Notes: generated by a model not told the origin, from the letters alone. Shown: positions 50,493-58,458, counted from the stretch's first letter. The stretch is 64,000 nucleotides of DNA from Kribbella sp. ALI-6-A (GCF_001984195.1 NZ_MTQN01000011.1:744001-808000); one strand, 5' to 3'. Translations and numbers: made by a program.

Positions 50493-51548
50493 GTGAGAAT
50501 TCCCCGTGCAGTCGCAGCGTTCACCGCGCTCGCCACGATCGGCGCGTTGTCCGTCACGGCCCCCGCCCGGGCGGCCGCACCGGATCGGTCCGCCGTCACG
50601 CCGAAGGCGGCGTACAGCAAGTACGTCGCGCTCGGTGACTCCTACACGTCCGCGCCGCTGGTCCCGCTGCCGGAGCTGCTCTCGCTGGGCTGCCTGCGCT
50701 CGACCAGCAACTATCCGAAGCTGCTCGCCGGTCTGCTGCGGGTGCAGCGCTTCACCGACGTGAGCTGCGGTGGCGCCGACACCACCAACATGACCCAGCC
50801 GCAGAAGACGCCGTTCGGTGTCGCTCCCCCGCAGTTCAACGCGCTGACCCCGGACACCGACCTGGTCACGGTCGGGATCGGCGGCAACGACTTCGGCGTG
50901 TTCGGCCGGATCATCGGCACCTGCCCGAAGCTGCGCGCCAACGACGCCGGCGGCGCGCCGTGCAAGCAGCACTTCACTGTCGACGGCGTGGACACGCTGA
51001 AGGCCGACATCGCCAAGACGCAGGGCCGGATCACCGAGGTCGCCAAGGCGATCAAGGCGAAGGCACCGCAGGCGACCGTCGTCCTGATCGGCTACCCGAA
51101 GATCGCGCCGGAGCAGGGCACCTGCCCGGCCATCCTTCCGTTCGCCGACGGTGACTACCGCTACCTGTACTCGATCGAGCAGGAGCTCAACAAAGCCGTC
51201 GAGAACGCGGCGACCGCGGCCGGCGTGCTCTACCTCGACACCTTCGGCCCGTCCACCGGCCACGACGCCTGCGCCCCGAACGGCCAGGCCTGGATCCAGG
51301 GCAAGGACATCAACCTGCTCCGTGCCTACAGCTACCACCCGCGGTTCGAGGGTCAGGCCGGTGTCGCGGCGCTGACCGTCAAGAAGCTCACCGGCGTCCC
51401 GCAGACGGTGACGGCGGCCGAGCAGGCCAGGTTCGCGCGGCAGGCGCGCGAGCTGAGCAACCAGGCCGCGAAGACCCGCCTGCCGGAGGCCTACCGTGCA
51501 CAATCGAGGGCCCACTTGGACCGCCTACGGACCGGCGCGCAACGCTGA
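50493..51548 (+). CDS. secreted SGNH/GDSL hydrolase
   Basis: This 351-residue lipase/esterase has a signal peptide (VRIPRAVAAFTALATIG...). Block I is ALGDSYTS with Ser50, block III 'VTVGIGGNDFGVFG' and block V 'YSYHPRFEGQ'. Even numbers of Cys suggest disulfides, as in Streptomyces SGNH lipases of this type. The GTG at 50493 follows GGAGG. It is divergent from ribF and ends in a strong intrinsic terminator. Confidence 0.92.
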   Translation: MRIPRAVAAFTALATIGALSVTAPARAAAPDRSAVTPKAAYSKYVALGDSYTSAPLVPLPELLSLGCLRSTSNYPKLLAGLLRVQRFTDVSCGGADTTNMTQPQKTPFGVAPPQFNALTPDTDLVTVGIGGNDFGVFGRIIGTCPKLRANDAGGAPCKQHFTVDGVDTLKADIAKTQGRITEVAKAIKAKAPQATVVLIGYPKIAPEQGTCPAILPFADGDYRYLYSIEQELNKAVENAATAAGVLYLDTFGPSTGHDACAPNGQAWIQGKDINLLRAYSYHPRFEGQAGVAALTVKKLTGVPQTVTAAEQARFARQARELSNQAAKTRLPEAYRAQSRAHLDRLRTGAQR

Positions 51549-51572
51549 CCCTTTCCAATCCGTACGGCGGAC

Positions 51573-51617
51573 GCCGGGCCGGCCCACTTCACGCGTGGGC
51601 CGGCCCGGCGGTTTTTT
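51573..51617 (+). terminator. intrinsic terminator of the SGNH hydrolase gene
   Basis: A 15-bp perfect stem (51573-51587 GCCGGGCCGGCCCAC with 51595-51609), loop TTCACGC, is followed by T6 at 51612-51617. It is the clearest rho-independent terminator in the window. Confidence 0.93.
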
Positions 51618-51647
51618 GGGCCCGCGGGCTGTCTCGTGGAGCCCGGC

Positions 51648-52532
51648 TCAGCCGAGCGCTTCGGTCAGCTCCGTCAGCGCCTGGCCCAGCGGCAGGTCGA
51701 CGCGGTGCGTCGCGAGCGGGTCTCCCCGGGTCAGACCGTGGTTGATGATCAGCACCGGCTTGCCGGCCTTCGCGGCGTACCGGACGAAACGGAAACCCGA
51801 CATCACGGTCAGGGACGAGCCGAGCACCAGCATCGACTCGGCCTCGTCGATCAGCTCGTAGCAGCGCTCGACCCGCGGCTTCGGCACGTTCTCGCCGAAG
51901 AACACGACATCGGGCTTCAGCAGTGGGGATCCACAGTTGCGGCACGGAACCAGCTGGAACCCCCGCACGGTCTCCTCCGGCAGGTCGACGTCACCGTCGG
52001 GATTGATGCGCAGCGCCTGGCCCTCGAAGTCGGGATTCGCCGCACGCAGCCGGCGGTCGAGTTCCTCGCGCGGGCTGGTGTCGCGGCAGTTCAGGCAGAT
52101 CACGCGGTCGAGGTTGCCGTGCAGCTCGATCACGTCGCGGGCGCCGGCCGCCTGGTGCAGGCCGTCGACGTTCTGGGTGATCACGCCGCTGAGGTAGCCG
52201 CGGGCCTGCAGCGTGGCGACCGCGCGATGGCCGGCGTTCGGGTCGGCGCGGGCGATGGTCCGCCAGCCGAGGTGGCTGCGTGCCCAGTACCGCTGCCGGC
52301 CGGACTCGCTGCCGACGAAGTCGCCGTACGTCATCGGGGTGTGGGTCCGCAGACTCCCGGTCGCACCCCGGTAGTCCGGGATGCCCGACTCGGTCGAGAT
52401 CCCAGCCCCGGACAGCACCACCGCACCACCCGCGGCCACCGCCTCGATCACCGGCGCGAGGTCCGCCGTACCGGGCTCGAGCGCCAGCACCTCAGGACCG
52501 GGTGTCCAGCTCAACGTAGGTCGGGAACGCAC
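51648..52532 (-). CDS. Sir2 family NAD-dependent protein deacylase
   Basis: This 294-residue sirtuin has 'VVLSGAGISTESGIPDYRGA' for NAD binding, 'VITQNVDGLHQAAG', catalytic His in 'VIELHGNLDRVICLNC' and two Cys pairs (CLNC and CRNC) for structural zinc. It removes acetyl or other acyl groups from lysines. A GTG at 52532 is used although GGAGG is nearly adjacent; the true start could be a few codons later. It lies 9 bp downstream of the winged-helix gene and may share its transcript. Confidence 0.93.
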   Translation of the reverse strand: MRSRPTLSWTPGPEVLALEPGTADLAPVIEAVAAGGAVVLSGAGISTESGIPDYRGATGSLRTHTPMTYGDFVGSESGRQRYWARSHLGWRTIARADPNAGHRAVATLQARGYLSGVITQNVDGLHQAAGARDVIELHGNLDRVICLNCRDTSPREELDRRLRAANPDFEGQALRINPDGDVDLPEETVRGFQLVPCRNCGSPLLKPDVVFFGENVPKPRVERCYELIDEAESMLVLGSSLTVMSGFRFVRYAAKAGKPVLIINHGLTRGDPLATHRVDLPLGQALTELTEALG

Positions 52533-52541
52533 ACCTCCAGC

Positions 52542-53165
52542 CTACTGACCGCGTTCGACCGCGAGGGTGGCGATCAGGTCTTCGTGCAGCTCGAACCAGA
52601 CCGTGTGGCAGGAGTCCTTGCCCGACCCGTCCACCCAGGTGTTGTCGCGCGGCACCCGGCCGAGCGCGGTGGCGAAGCGTTCGTCGTACCCGCCGAGACG
52701 CTCCAGTACGCCGGACAGCCGGGTGACCAGCTCGTCGAGACGCACACTCAGCGCGGTCAGCGTCTTGACGACCCGGGCGTCCCACGCCGCATCCGTGTGG
52801 TCGTTGAACGCCATCGGATCGTCCTCGGACGGTCGCAACTGCCAGTCCGTGCAGGCCTGCTGGAGCCGCGCGTTGAGCGGCAGGAACTCCTGGTACACCT
52901 CCCGAAGTACGGCGTCGCCCGCGTCCTTGCGCTCGACGGCGAGCCGTCGTTCGTTCTCCGCCCGCCCGGCCGGTGTCAGCGACCAGCCACCGGTCCCGGC
53001 GAACTCGCTCCACGTCACCCAGCCGTAGGCCTGGTAGTCGAGCAGCAGCTCGTCCGCCATCGCCTGGTCGAGGCCGAAGCGGGCCGCGACCGTGCTGACG
53101 TCCGCCATCCCCTTCAGCCGTACGGCGTGCAGCACGAGCAGCCCCGGGTCCGACGCCCGGGTCAT
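52542..53165 (-). CDS. winged-helix-like regulatory protein, function unknown
   Basis: This 207-residue protein begins with 'LLVLHAVRLKGMADVSTVAARFGL', a winged-helix-like segment, followed by 'WSLTPAGRAENERRLAVERK', reminiscent of PadR/MarR-type wings. The C-terminal half is helical ('RLDELVTRLSGVLERLGGYD') and could be a dimer or ligand domain. It was not assigned to a named family. The ATG at 53165 overlaps the stop of the small HTH gene (ATGA), so the two proteins are made together and may form one regulator. Confidence 0.7.
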   Translation of the reverse strand: MTRASDPGLLVLHAVRLKGMADVSTVAARFGLDQAMADELLLDYQAYGWVTWSEFAGTGGWSLTPAGRAENERRLAVERKDAGDAVLREVYQEFLPLNARLQQACTDWQLRPSEDDPMAFNDHTDAAWDARVVKTLTALSVRLDELVTRLSGVLERLGGYDERFATALGRVPRDNTWVDGSGKDSCHTVWFELHEDLIATLAVERGQ

Positions 53166-53539
53166 GCCTCCGCCTGACGCGCTGCCAGCCGATCGAGCCG
53201 CTGCTGACAGGCCTGCGGGGAGTTGAGCCCCAAGGCCTGGGCCATCTGCGCCCAGGTCAGCCCGAGCCCGCGCGCCGCGAACAGCAGCCCGGTCTCCAAC
53301 TGGTCGAGTTCGGCCCGTGCTGCGGGCAGCAGCCGGAGGGCAGCAAGCGCCGCCTCCTGGTCGCCGCCCTTCCAGAGGAAGAACTGGAGGAGGTCCACCG
53401 CCGACGGTGGCACCGGTGGCGGCTGCCACGGTCGCCGCTCCAACTCGTCGGCACCCCGGTTCAACAGCTCGCGGCGCGCCTGGCGCTCCCGCTCGGCCTG
53501 CTCGTGATCATCGCTTCGCACCCTCGAACAGTCCACCAT
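53162..53539 (-). CDS. small HTH DNA-binding protein, candidate autoregulated repressor
   Basis: This 125-residue protein has an Arg/Glu-rich N-terminal helix ('DDHEQAERERQARRELLNRG'), then 'LLQFFLWKGGDQEAALAALR' and a C-terminal helix-turn-helix-like 'LGLTWAQMAQALGLNSPQAC' followed by QQRLDRLAAR. Such short proteins are common in actinobacteria but poorly named. The ATG at 53537-53539 touches the 29-bp palindrome, so binding there would block its own expression. TTG 53542, GTG 53536 and GTG 53521 are alternative starts. A close match of that palindrome precedes the PEP-synthase-like gene. Confidence 0.75.
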   Translation of the reverse strand: MVDCSRVRSDDHEQAERERQARRELLNRGADELERRPWQPPPVPPSAVDLLQFFLWKGGDQEAALAALRLLPAARAELDQLETGLLFAARGLGLTWAQMAQALGLNSPQACQQRLDRLAARQAEA

Positions 53540-53567
53540 CAACAGGTTGTTGTCAACAGAATGTTGA
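53539..53567. promoter_or_regulatory. 29-bp multipartite palindrome, site 1
   Basis: The pattern is TCAACA-GGT-TGTTG-T-CAACA-GAA-TGTTGA: a central TGTTG-T-CAACA palindrome flanked at equal distance by TCAACA and TGTTGA. It touches the start of the small HTH gene. It matches 55932-55960 at 25 of 29 positions with identical spacing. Probable operator for a dimer of dimers. Confidence 0.8.
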
Positions 53568-53902
53568 GGTCAATCGTACTGGTTGCCCCCTGCACCTATC
53601 CAGCCGTTGACAGCTCGTAATCCCTGACCTACGGTCAGATTTCAGTAACTGATTGTGATCGGCAACAGTCGGCCCGATGGGCCGCCGCCGGTCGAACGGG
53701 GTGCGAACACGCCACCAGGCGGCAGGACGATGGAAGATCCTGCCGTGCGTGGCGGTCTCCGATGTCCTGTCCGGGCCCAGACCCGCCCGATCGCTAGATG
53801 TCGTTCTGACGTCCGCTGATCCTCCTGCGGGACCGAATGTGCTCGGGGCAACAAAGCCGTGCCGATCAGTCGATCGGACCGCGGCTCATCGAGGGACTGA
53901 GG
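53568..53902. other. divergent spacer upstream of the DUF3494 gene
   Basis: This is a gene-free interval between the HTH operator and the DUF3494 protein gene. It contains one good sigma-70-type promoter (53607-53635) and a long 5' leader of about 260 nt. No RNA family was recognised in the leader. Confidence 0.4.
53607..53635 (+). promoter_or_regulatory. sigma-70-type promoter for the DUF3494-sortase operon
   Basis: TTGACA (53607-53612), a 17-nt spacer and TACGGT (53630-53635) form a near-consensus housekeeping promoter reading rightwards. The transcript would carry a leader of roughly 260 nt before the DUF3494 gene. Confidence 0.6.
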
Positions 53903-55150
53903 ATGACACCGACCATGAAATCGTCCATCTCCGCAACGGCCGCCGGCCGGTTGCGCCTGAGCGCCCTTGCCGTCGCGGCAGCGCTCGTCGTCTCCGCCGG
54001 CGGGCTGCTGGCCACCGGCGGCACCGCTCAGGCGGCCGCCGTACCGGTGCCGCTCGGAACCGCCGAAAGCTTCGTCGTCCTGGCCGGGGCCGGGATCACC
54101 AACACTGGTCCGACCGTGCTGACCGGTGACATCGGCAGCTTCCCGAACCCGTCGATCACCGGGACCGGAACGATGACGATCACCGGCACCAACCACGCGG
54201 GCGACTCGGTCACCCAGGGGGCGAAGGACGACCTGGTCACGGCGTACAACGTCGCGGCCGGGGAAGGGCCACCGATCCCGGTCACCGACGACCTGGGCGG
54301 CAAGCGGCTGACCCAAGGGGTCTACAACTCGGCGTCCACGCTGGGACTGACCGGCGCACTGACGCTGGACGCGGAGGGCGACGCGGGGGCGGTCTTCGTG
54401 TTCCAGGCGGGCTCGAGCCTGACCACAGCTACCAGCAGCAGTGTGGTGCTGGTCAACGGCGCGAGCGCGTGCAACGTGTACTGGCAGGTGGGCAGCTCGG
54501 CGACGATCGGCACCTCGACGCAGTTCCGCGGGACGATCCTTGCGCTGACGTCGATCACGATGAACACCGGCGCCACCGCGGTCGGCCGGATGCTGGCCCG
54601 CAACGGGTCGGTGACGCTGGACACGAACACGCTGACCAAGCCGTCCTGCTCCCCCACGACGCCGCCGACCACGCCGCCGACGACTCCGCCCACCACACCG
54701 CCAACCACTCCGCCCACGACACCCCCGACCACACCTCCGACGACTCCTCCCACGACGCCGCCGACAACGCCCCCCACCACACCTCCGACAACACCGCCCA
54801 CAACGCCTCCGACAAGCCCGCCGACAACACCCCCGACCACTCCGCCCACCTCACCCCCGACGACACCGCCCACAACACCGCCGAGCACACCGCCCACGAC
54901 TCCGCCGAGCTCGCCGCCCACCACACCCCCGACGAGCCCGCCGTCCAGTCCGCCGAGCTCCCCGCCCACCACTCGCCCGCCGGCACCCCCGACGTCCCCG
55001 CCGCAGCCGCCGACCTCCCCCCGGCCGCCGCAGGTCACCGAGACCCCCGAAGGCCCCGTCGGAACCGGTGACGCGTCCGGCCTGGCGTCGATGTGTCTCA
55101 TCGAGCCGGCCACACCGTGGTTCGGCTGGATCGGTTCCGGGGCCCGATGA
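53903..55150 (+). CDS. secreted DUF3494 (ice-binding-like) protein with Thr-Pro stalk
   Basis: This 415-residue exported protein has a signal peptide (about residues 12-48) and then a DUF3494 beta-solenoid domain (about 50-250: 'LGTAESFVVLAGAGITNTGP', 'LTGDIGSFPNPSITG', 'GAVFVFQAGSSLTTA'). A long Thr-Pro-rich stalk follows (about 252-375). DUF3494 proteins include ice-binding proteins but also non-ice adhesins. The C-terminal end (GPVGTGDASG...) lacks LPxTG and a clear transmembrane anchor, yet the gene overlaps a class F sortase gene by 4 bp, so it is the likely sortase substrate. The ATG at 53903 is used; the ATG at 53915 is possible. Confidence 0.85.
   Translation: MTPTMKSSISATAAGRLRLSALAVAAALVVSAGGLLATGGTAQAAAVPVPLGTAESFVVLAGAGITNTGPTVLTGDIGSFPNPSITGTGTMTITGTNHAGDSVTQGAKDDLVTAYNVAAGEGPPIPVTDDLGGKRLTQGVYNSASTLGLTGALTLDAEGDAGAVFVFQAGSSLTTATSSSVVLVNGASACNVYWQVGSSATIGTSTQFRGTILALTSITMNTGATAVGRMLARNGSVTLDTNTLTKPSCSPTTPPTTPPTTPPTTPPTTPPTTPPTTPPTTPPTTPPTTPPTTPPTTPPTTPPTSPPTTPPTTPPTSPPTTPPTTPPSTPPTTPPSSPPTTPPTSPPSSPPSSPPTTRPPAPPTSPPQPPTSPRPPQVTETPEGPVGTGDASGLASMCLIEPATPWFGWIGSGAR
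54656..54990 (+). repeat. tandem TTPP-coding 12-bp repeats
   Basis: This is a run of roughly 28 near-repeats of ACN-ACN-CCN-CCN coding Thr-Thr-Pro-Pro, with Ser variants towards the 3' end. It forms the extended stalk of the DUF3494 protein. Third positions vary freely, so the repeat is kept at protein level; copy number may vary between strains. Confidence 0.9.
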
Positions 55151-55899
55151 AGACCGGCGCAGCGGTTCTGCTTCTGACGGCCGTCGTGACGGTGACCGGG
55201 TGTACCTCTGAGTCGGGCACGGGGCCGACTCAGCCCGGCCCGCCCGCGACCGGCCTCGCAACGAGCGGAACCGCTGCGCCCACCACCAGCGTCATCACCC
55301 CGACCAGGCCCACCGCCAGTACGCCGTACCGCAGCACGCCGGCGCGCAAGCCCAAGCCCAAGCCCGACCCCACCCCGAAGCTCCGCCCGGAGCCTTCCGC
55401 CGAACCGTCCCGGCCATCATCCCCCGGTCAGGGACGCGGAAAGCCGGTTCCGCTGCGGAGGTCCACCCCGACGCGGGTGAGCATTCCCGCGATCGGGGTG
55501 GACTCGAGCCTGATGCGCCTCGGCCTCCAGTCCGACGGCGCGCTGCAAGTCCCGCCGAACGGCTTTCCGGCCGGCTGGTTCACCGGAGCCCCGACGCCCG
55601 GCGAGCGAGGCCCGGCCGTCATCGCGGGCCACGTCCGCTGGTCAGGGCGCGCCGGTGTTTTCGCCAAGCTCTCCCGGCTGAAGCCCGGCGACAAGGTCAC
55701 GGTGACGCGGCAGGACCGCTCGACGGCGGTGTTCCGGGTGAGCCGGGTCCAGCAGTACGCCAAAACCGGCTTCCCGAGCGCGGCGGTGTACGGCGACCTC
55801 GACCATGCGGGATTGCGGTTGATCACCTGTGGCGGGTTCGACCCCAGGTCGAAGGAGTACGAGGCCAACCTGGTCGCGTTCGCCGAGCTGATCGCGTAG
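55147..55899 (+). CDS. class F sortase
   Basis: This 250-residue transpeptidase has a lipobox-like N-terminus (VTVTGC, Cys19), a Pro/Thr/Lys-rich linker (about 25-105) and a sortase domain. The catalytic triad is His162 (AGHVRW), Cys228 (LRLITCGG) and Arg234 (FDPRS). The TxTC-type 'LITCGG' and overall length fit actinobacterial class F (sometimes E) enzymes. It is translationally coupled (ATGA) to the DUF3494 protein gene, its likely substrate; housekeeping class A-type pairing is not seen. Confidence 0.92.
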   Translation: MKTGAAVLLLTAVVTVTGCTSESGTGPTQPGPPATGLATSGTAAPTTSVITPTRPTASTPYRSTPARKPKPKPDPTPKLRPEPSAEPSRPSSPGQGRGKPVPLRRSTPTRVSIPAIGVDSSLMRLGLQSDGALQVPPNGFPAGWFTGAPTPGERGPAVIAGHVRWSGRAGVFAKLSRLKPGDKVTVTRQDRSTAVFRVSRVQQYAKTGFPSAAVYGDLDHAGLRLITCGGFDPRSKEYEANLVAFAELIA

Positions 55900-55903
55900 C
55901 CGT

Positions 55904-55932
55904 TTGCGTCGGACGGCGAAACCGGCGATCAT
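55904..55932 (+). promoter_or_regulatory. candidate promoter of the PEP/ATP-grasp gene
   Basis: TTGCGT (55904-55909), 17-nt spacer, GATCAT (55927-55932). The last T of the -10 is the first base of the palindromic operator, so a bound repressor would cover the transcription start. Confidence 0.45.
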
Positions 55933-55960
55933 CAACGGATTGTTGTCAACAGTTTGTTGA
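55932..55960. promoter_or_regulatory. 29-bp multipartite palindrome, site 2
   Basis: TCAACG-GAT-TGTTG-T-CAACA-GTT-TGTTGA has the same layout as 53539-53567, with one changed base in the left outer half-site. It lies between the candidate -10 and the GGAGG ribosome-binding site (55965-55969) of the PEP/ATP-grasp gene. Probable operator. Confidence 0.8.
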
Positions 55961-55974
55961 AGCCGGAGGTAGGC

Positions 55975-57138
55975 GTGATCGTCGCACTGACCGACGCCAC
56001 GGTCGCGGTGGCCGGACCCAAAGCGGCGGCGCTCGGCGTGCTGGTCCGCGCGGGCTTTCCGGTTCCAGCAGGTTTCGTGGTTCCCGCCGGTATCGAGGAT
56101 CTGACCGGCGCGGTGGCCGAAGGGCTGGCCGCTTTGGGCGACGGACCGGTCGCCGTACGGTCGTCGGCTGCGGGCGAGGACACGGCGGGCGCTTCGGCTG
56201 CCGGGCAGTACGAGAGCTTCCTCGGGGTCCAAGGGGTGCCGGCGGTGATCGACAAGATTCTGGCGACCCGGGAGTCGCTCTGGTCCGACCGCGCGGTCGC
56301 CTACCGCGACGGCCGGACGGCCGCGTCAATGGCGGTGATCGTGCAGCAGCACGTCGACGCCGACGTCGCCGGGGTGTTGTTCACCGTCGAGGGCGGCGAC
56401 AGCGTGATCGAGGCGTCCTGGGGGCTCGGGGAGAGCGTGGTGCAGGGCCTGGTGACGCCGGACGCCTTCGCTGTCGGCGCGGAAGGCGTTGCCGGGCGCC
56501 GCTGCGGGGGCAAGCGGACGCGGATCGATTGCGGACCGGCCGGTCCGGCGACCAGCTCGGTGCCGCCCGATCGGCAACAGGTGCTGTGCCTCACTGACGA
56601 AGAGCTTCAGCGGTTGCATCAGTTGGGCCAAGAGGTCGCGGCTCACCTCGGCGGGCCGCAGGACATCGAGTTCGCGGTGCGGAACGGCCAGATCTGGCTG
56701 CTCCAGGCCCGCCCGGCCACCGCCGAGCTGCCGTTGCTGGAGGCAACTACCATCACCGCCGCGCGCGGCCCGGCGGATGCCGCGGAACGCGCGGCCGGCG
56801 CGGACTGCGCCGAGCGGCCGGAGTCCCCGCTCCTCCGCGGAACCCCCGGCAGCCCAGGCACCGCCACCGGCCCGGCCCGAGTAGTCCACGGCCCGGAAGA
56901 TTTCAGCCGAGTCCAACCCGGCGACGTCCTCGTCTGCCGCTTCACCGATCCCACCTGGACACCCCTGTTCGGCGTCGTCTCCGCAGTGGTCACCGAGACC
57001 GGCGGACGGCTGTGCCACGCGGCGATCGTCGCCCGCGAACGCCGGATCCCCGCCGTCCTCGGCATCCCCACCGTGTTGACCGCCTTCGCGGACGGTCAGC
57101 CGATCACCGTCGACGGCACCCACGGCACCGTCGGCTAA
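55975..57138 (+). CDS. compact PEP/pyruvate-binding ATP-grasp enzyme (PEP synthase / rifampin phosphotransferase-like)
   Basis: This 387-residue protein joins an N-terminal PPDK/PEP-synthase ATP-grasp domain (about residues 1-255: 'GPKAAALGVLVRAGFPVPAG', 'VRSSAAGEDTAGASAAGQYE', 'IEFAVRNGQIWLLQARP') directly to a phosphohistidine swivelling domain (about 285-385). The active His348 is in 'GGRLCHAAIVARE'. The substrate-binding domain that separates these modules in rifampin phosphotransferase, or the C-terminal barrel of PEP synthase, is absent. It may transfer phosphate to a small acceptor or work with a separate partner. The GTG at 55975 follows GGAGG. Control is probably by the upstream 29-bp operator. 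Confidence 0.85.
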   Translation: MIVALTDATVAVAGPKAAALGVLVRAGFPVPAGFVVPAGIEDLTGAVAEGLAALGDGPVAVRSSAAGEDTAGASAAGQYESFLGVQGVPAVIDKILATRESLWSDRAVAYRDGRTAASMAVIVQQHVDADVAGVLFTVEGGDSVIEASWGLGESVVQGLVTPDAFAVGAEGVAGRRCGGKRTRIDCGPAGPATSSVPPDRQQVLCLTDEELQRLHQLGQEVAAHLGGPQDIEFAVRNGQIWLLQARPATAELPLLEATTITAARGPADAAERAAGADCAERPESPLLRGTPGSPGTATGPARVVHGPEDFSRVQPGDVLVCRFTDPTWTPLFGVVSAVVTETGGRLCHAAIVARERRIPAVLGIPTVLTAFADGQPITVDGTHGTVG

Positions 57139-58040
57139 CCGACAAAAACCGCACTCGGTTTGGCCAGCGGACCGTGCGGCGCGTACAGCGCCAGGAACGT
57201 CCCGTCCGGCGCGAACATCGCCGTCTCCCCCGCGTCCAGCTTGAGCCCTGCCAGCGGCCGACCGGTACGAATGGCGGCCTCCTGCTCGGCATCGGCGTCG
57301 AAGCGGGCGAACGTCTGCGCGGCGACGTCAGCGATCGGCAGCAGCACGAACTTGTCGCCGAGCGCCTCCAGTGTGTGCGCCGCGGACAGGTCGAACCCGC
57401 CGACCCGCGTCCGGCGCAGCGCGGTCAGGTGTCCACCGACACCGAGCACCGCGCCGAGATCCCGCGCCAGCGCGCGGATGTAGGTCCCGCTCGAGCAGTC
57501 CACCGAGATGTCGACCTCGATGCCCTGTTCATCCCGCCGGATCTCCCGTACGTCGTACCGGCTGATCGTGACGGCCCGCGCCTTGAGCTCGATCTCCTCG
57601 CCGGCCCGGACGCGTTCGTACGCGCGCTTGCCGTCGACCTTGATCGCCGACACCTTCGACGGGATCTGCGAGATGTCGCCGCGGAACGGCTCGATCGCCG
57701 CCGAGATCGCCTTGGTGGTGATCGCGGCCAGTGCCTGCGGGGACGCGGTGCTGAGCAGCTCGCCCTCGGCGTCGTCGGTGGTCGTGGTCGCCCCGAGCAG
57801 CACCGTCGCGTCGTACGACTTGTCGGCCAGCTGCAGGTGGCCGAGCAGCCGGGTCGCCCGGTTCACCCCGACCACCAGTACGCCGGTGGCCATCGGGTCG
57901 AGCGTGCCGGCGTGCCCGACCTTGCGGGTGCCGGCCAGTCGCCGGACCCGGGCGACCACGGTGTGCGAGGTCAGCCCGGCCGGCTTGTCGACGACGACGA
58001 TGCCGTCGGCAACGATCGGTTCACTCGTCGTCGTCGTCAT
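57135..58040 (-). CDS. truB: tRNA pseudouridine(55) synthase
   Basis: This 301-residue enzyme modifies U55 in the tRNA T-loop. It has the catalytic motif 'KVGHAGTLDPMATGVLVVGV' with the nucleophile Asp, 'KSYDATVLLG', 'VSAIKVDGKRAYERVRAGEE' and 'SSGTYIRALARDLGAVLG'. Its stop overlaps the convergent PEP/ATP-grasp gene by 4 bp, the edge of the accessory block. The start lies 20 bp inside the rbfA end, as in the conserved infB-rbfA-truB operon. Confidence 0.96.
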   Translation of the reverse strand: MTTTTSEPIVADGIVVVDKPAGLTSHTVVARVRRLAGTRKVGHAGTLDPMATGVLVVGVNRATRLLGHLQLADKSYDATVLLGATTTTDDAEGELLSTASPQALAAITTKAISAAIEPFRGDISQIPSKVSAIKVDGKRAYERVRAGEEIELKARAVTISRYDVREIRRDEQGIEVDISVDCSSGTYIRALARDLGAVLGVGGHLTALRRTRVGGFDLSAAHTLEALGDKFVLLPIADVAAQTFARFDADAEQEAAIRTGRPLAGLKLDAGETAMFAPDGTFLALYAPHGPLAKPSAVFVG

Positions 58041-58458
58041 CGTCCTCGCGGCGCTTGTACGGGTCGGCGTCGCCGGCCGGCTTGGCGCCCGCGGCGGCCT
58101 TGGCCACCTCGGCGTCGGCCTGCCGCGCCTTGGCCAGCAGTTCCTCGATCTGCCCGGCGGTCTCCGGGATCGCGTCGAGGTAGAACGCCAGGCTCGGCGC
58201 CCGGCGCAGGCCCAGCGCCTTGCCGACCTCGCTGCGGATCAGCCCACGGGCCGACTCCAGCGCGGCCGCCGTGCTCGCGCGCTCCTGCTCGCCGCCGTAC
58301 ACCGTGTAGAAGACGCTGGCCTCACCGAGATCGGCGGTCAGCTTGGCGTCGGTCACGGTGACGAAGCCGAGCCGAGGGTCCTTGACCCGGCGCTCCAGCA
58401 GTTCGGCCACCAGGACCTGGATCCGGTCGGCCAGCTGCTTCGCCCTTGCTTCACCCAT
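58021..58458 (-). CDS. rbfA: 30S ribosome-binding factor A
   Basis: This 145-residue protein has a KH-like fold that assists late 16S/30S maturation. Family residues are 'RIQVLVAELLERRVKDPRLG', 'VTVTDAKLTADLGEASVFYT' and 'LRRAPSLAFYLDAIPE'. The actinobacterial Ala-rich and Asp-rich tail ends DDDDDDE. It overlaps truB by 20 bp. A 19-bp perfect hairpin lies 25 bp upstream of the start. Confidence 0.95.
   Translation of the reverse strand: MGEARAKQLADRIQVLVAELLERRVKDPRLGFVTVTDAKLTADLGEASVFYTVYGGEQERASTAAALESARGLIRSEVGKALGLRRAPSLAFYLDAIPETAGQIEELLAKARQADAEVAKAAAGAKPAGDADPYKRREDDDDDDE

Noticed and set aside
54656..54990. CRISPR-like or satellite repeat
   Set aside because: Repeats are 12 bp, in frame, vary at third codon positions and code Thr-Pro; no spacers.
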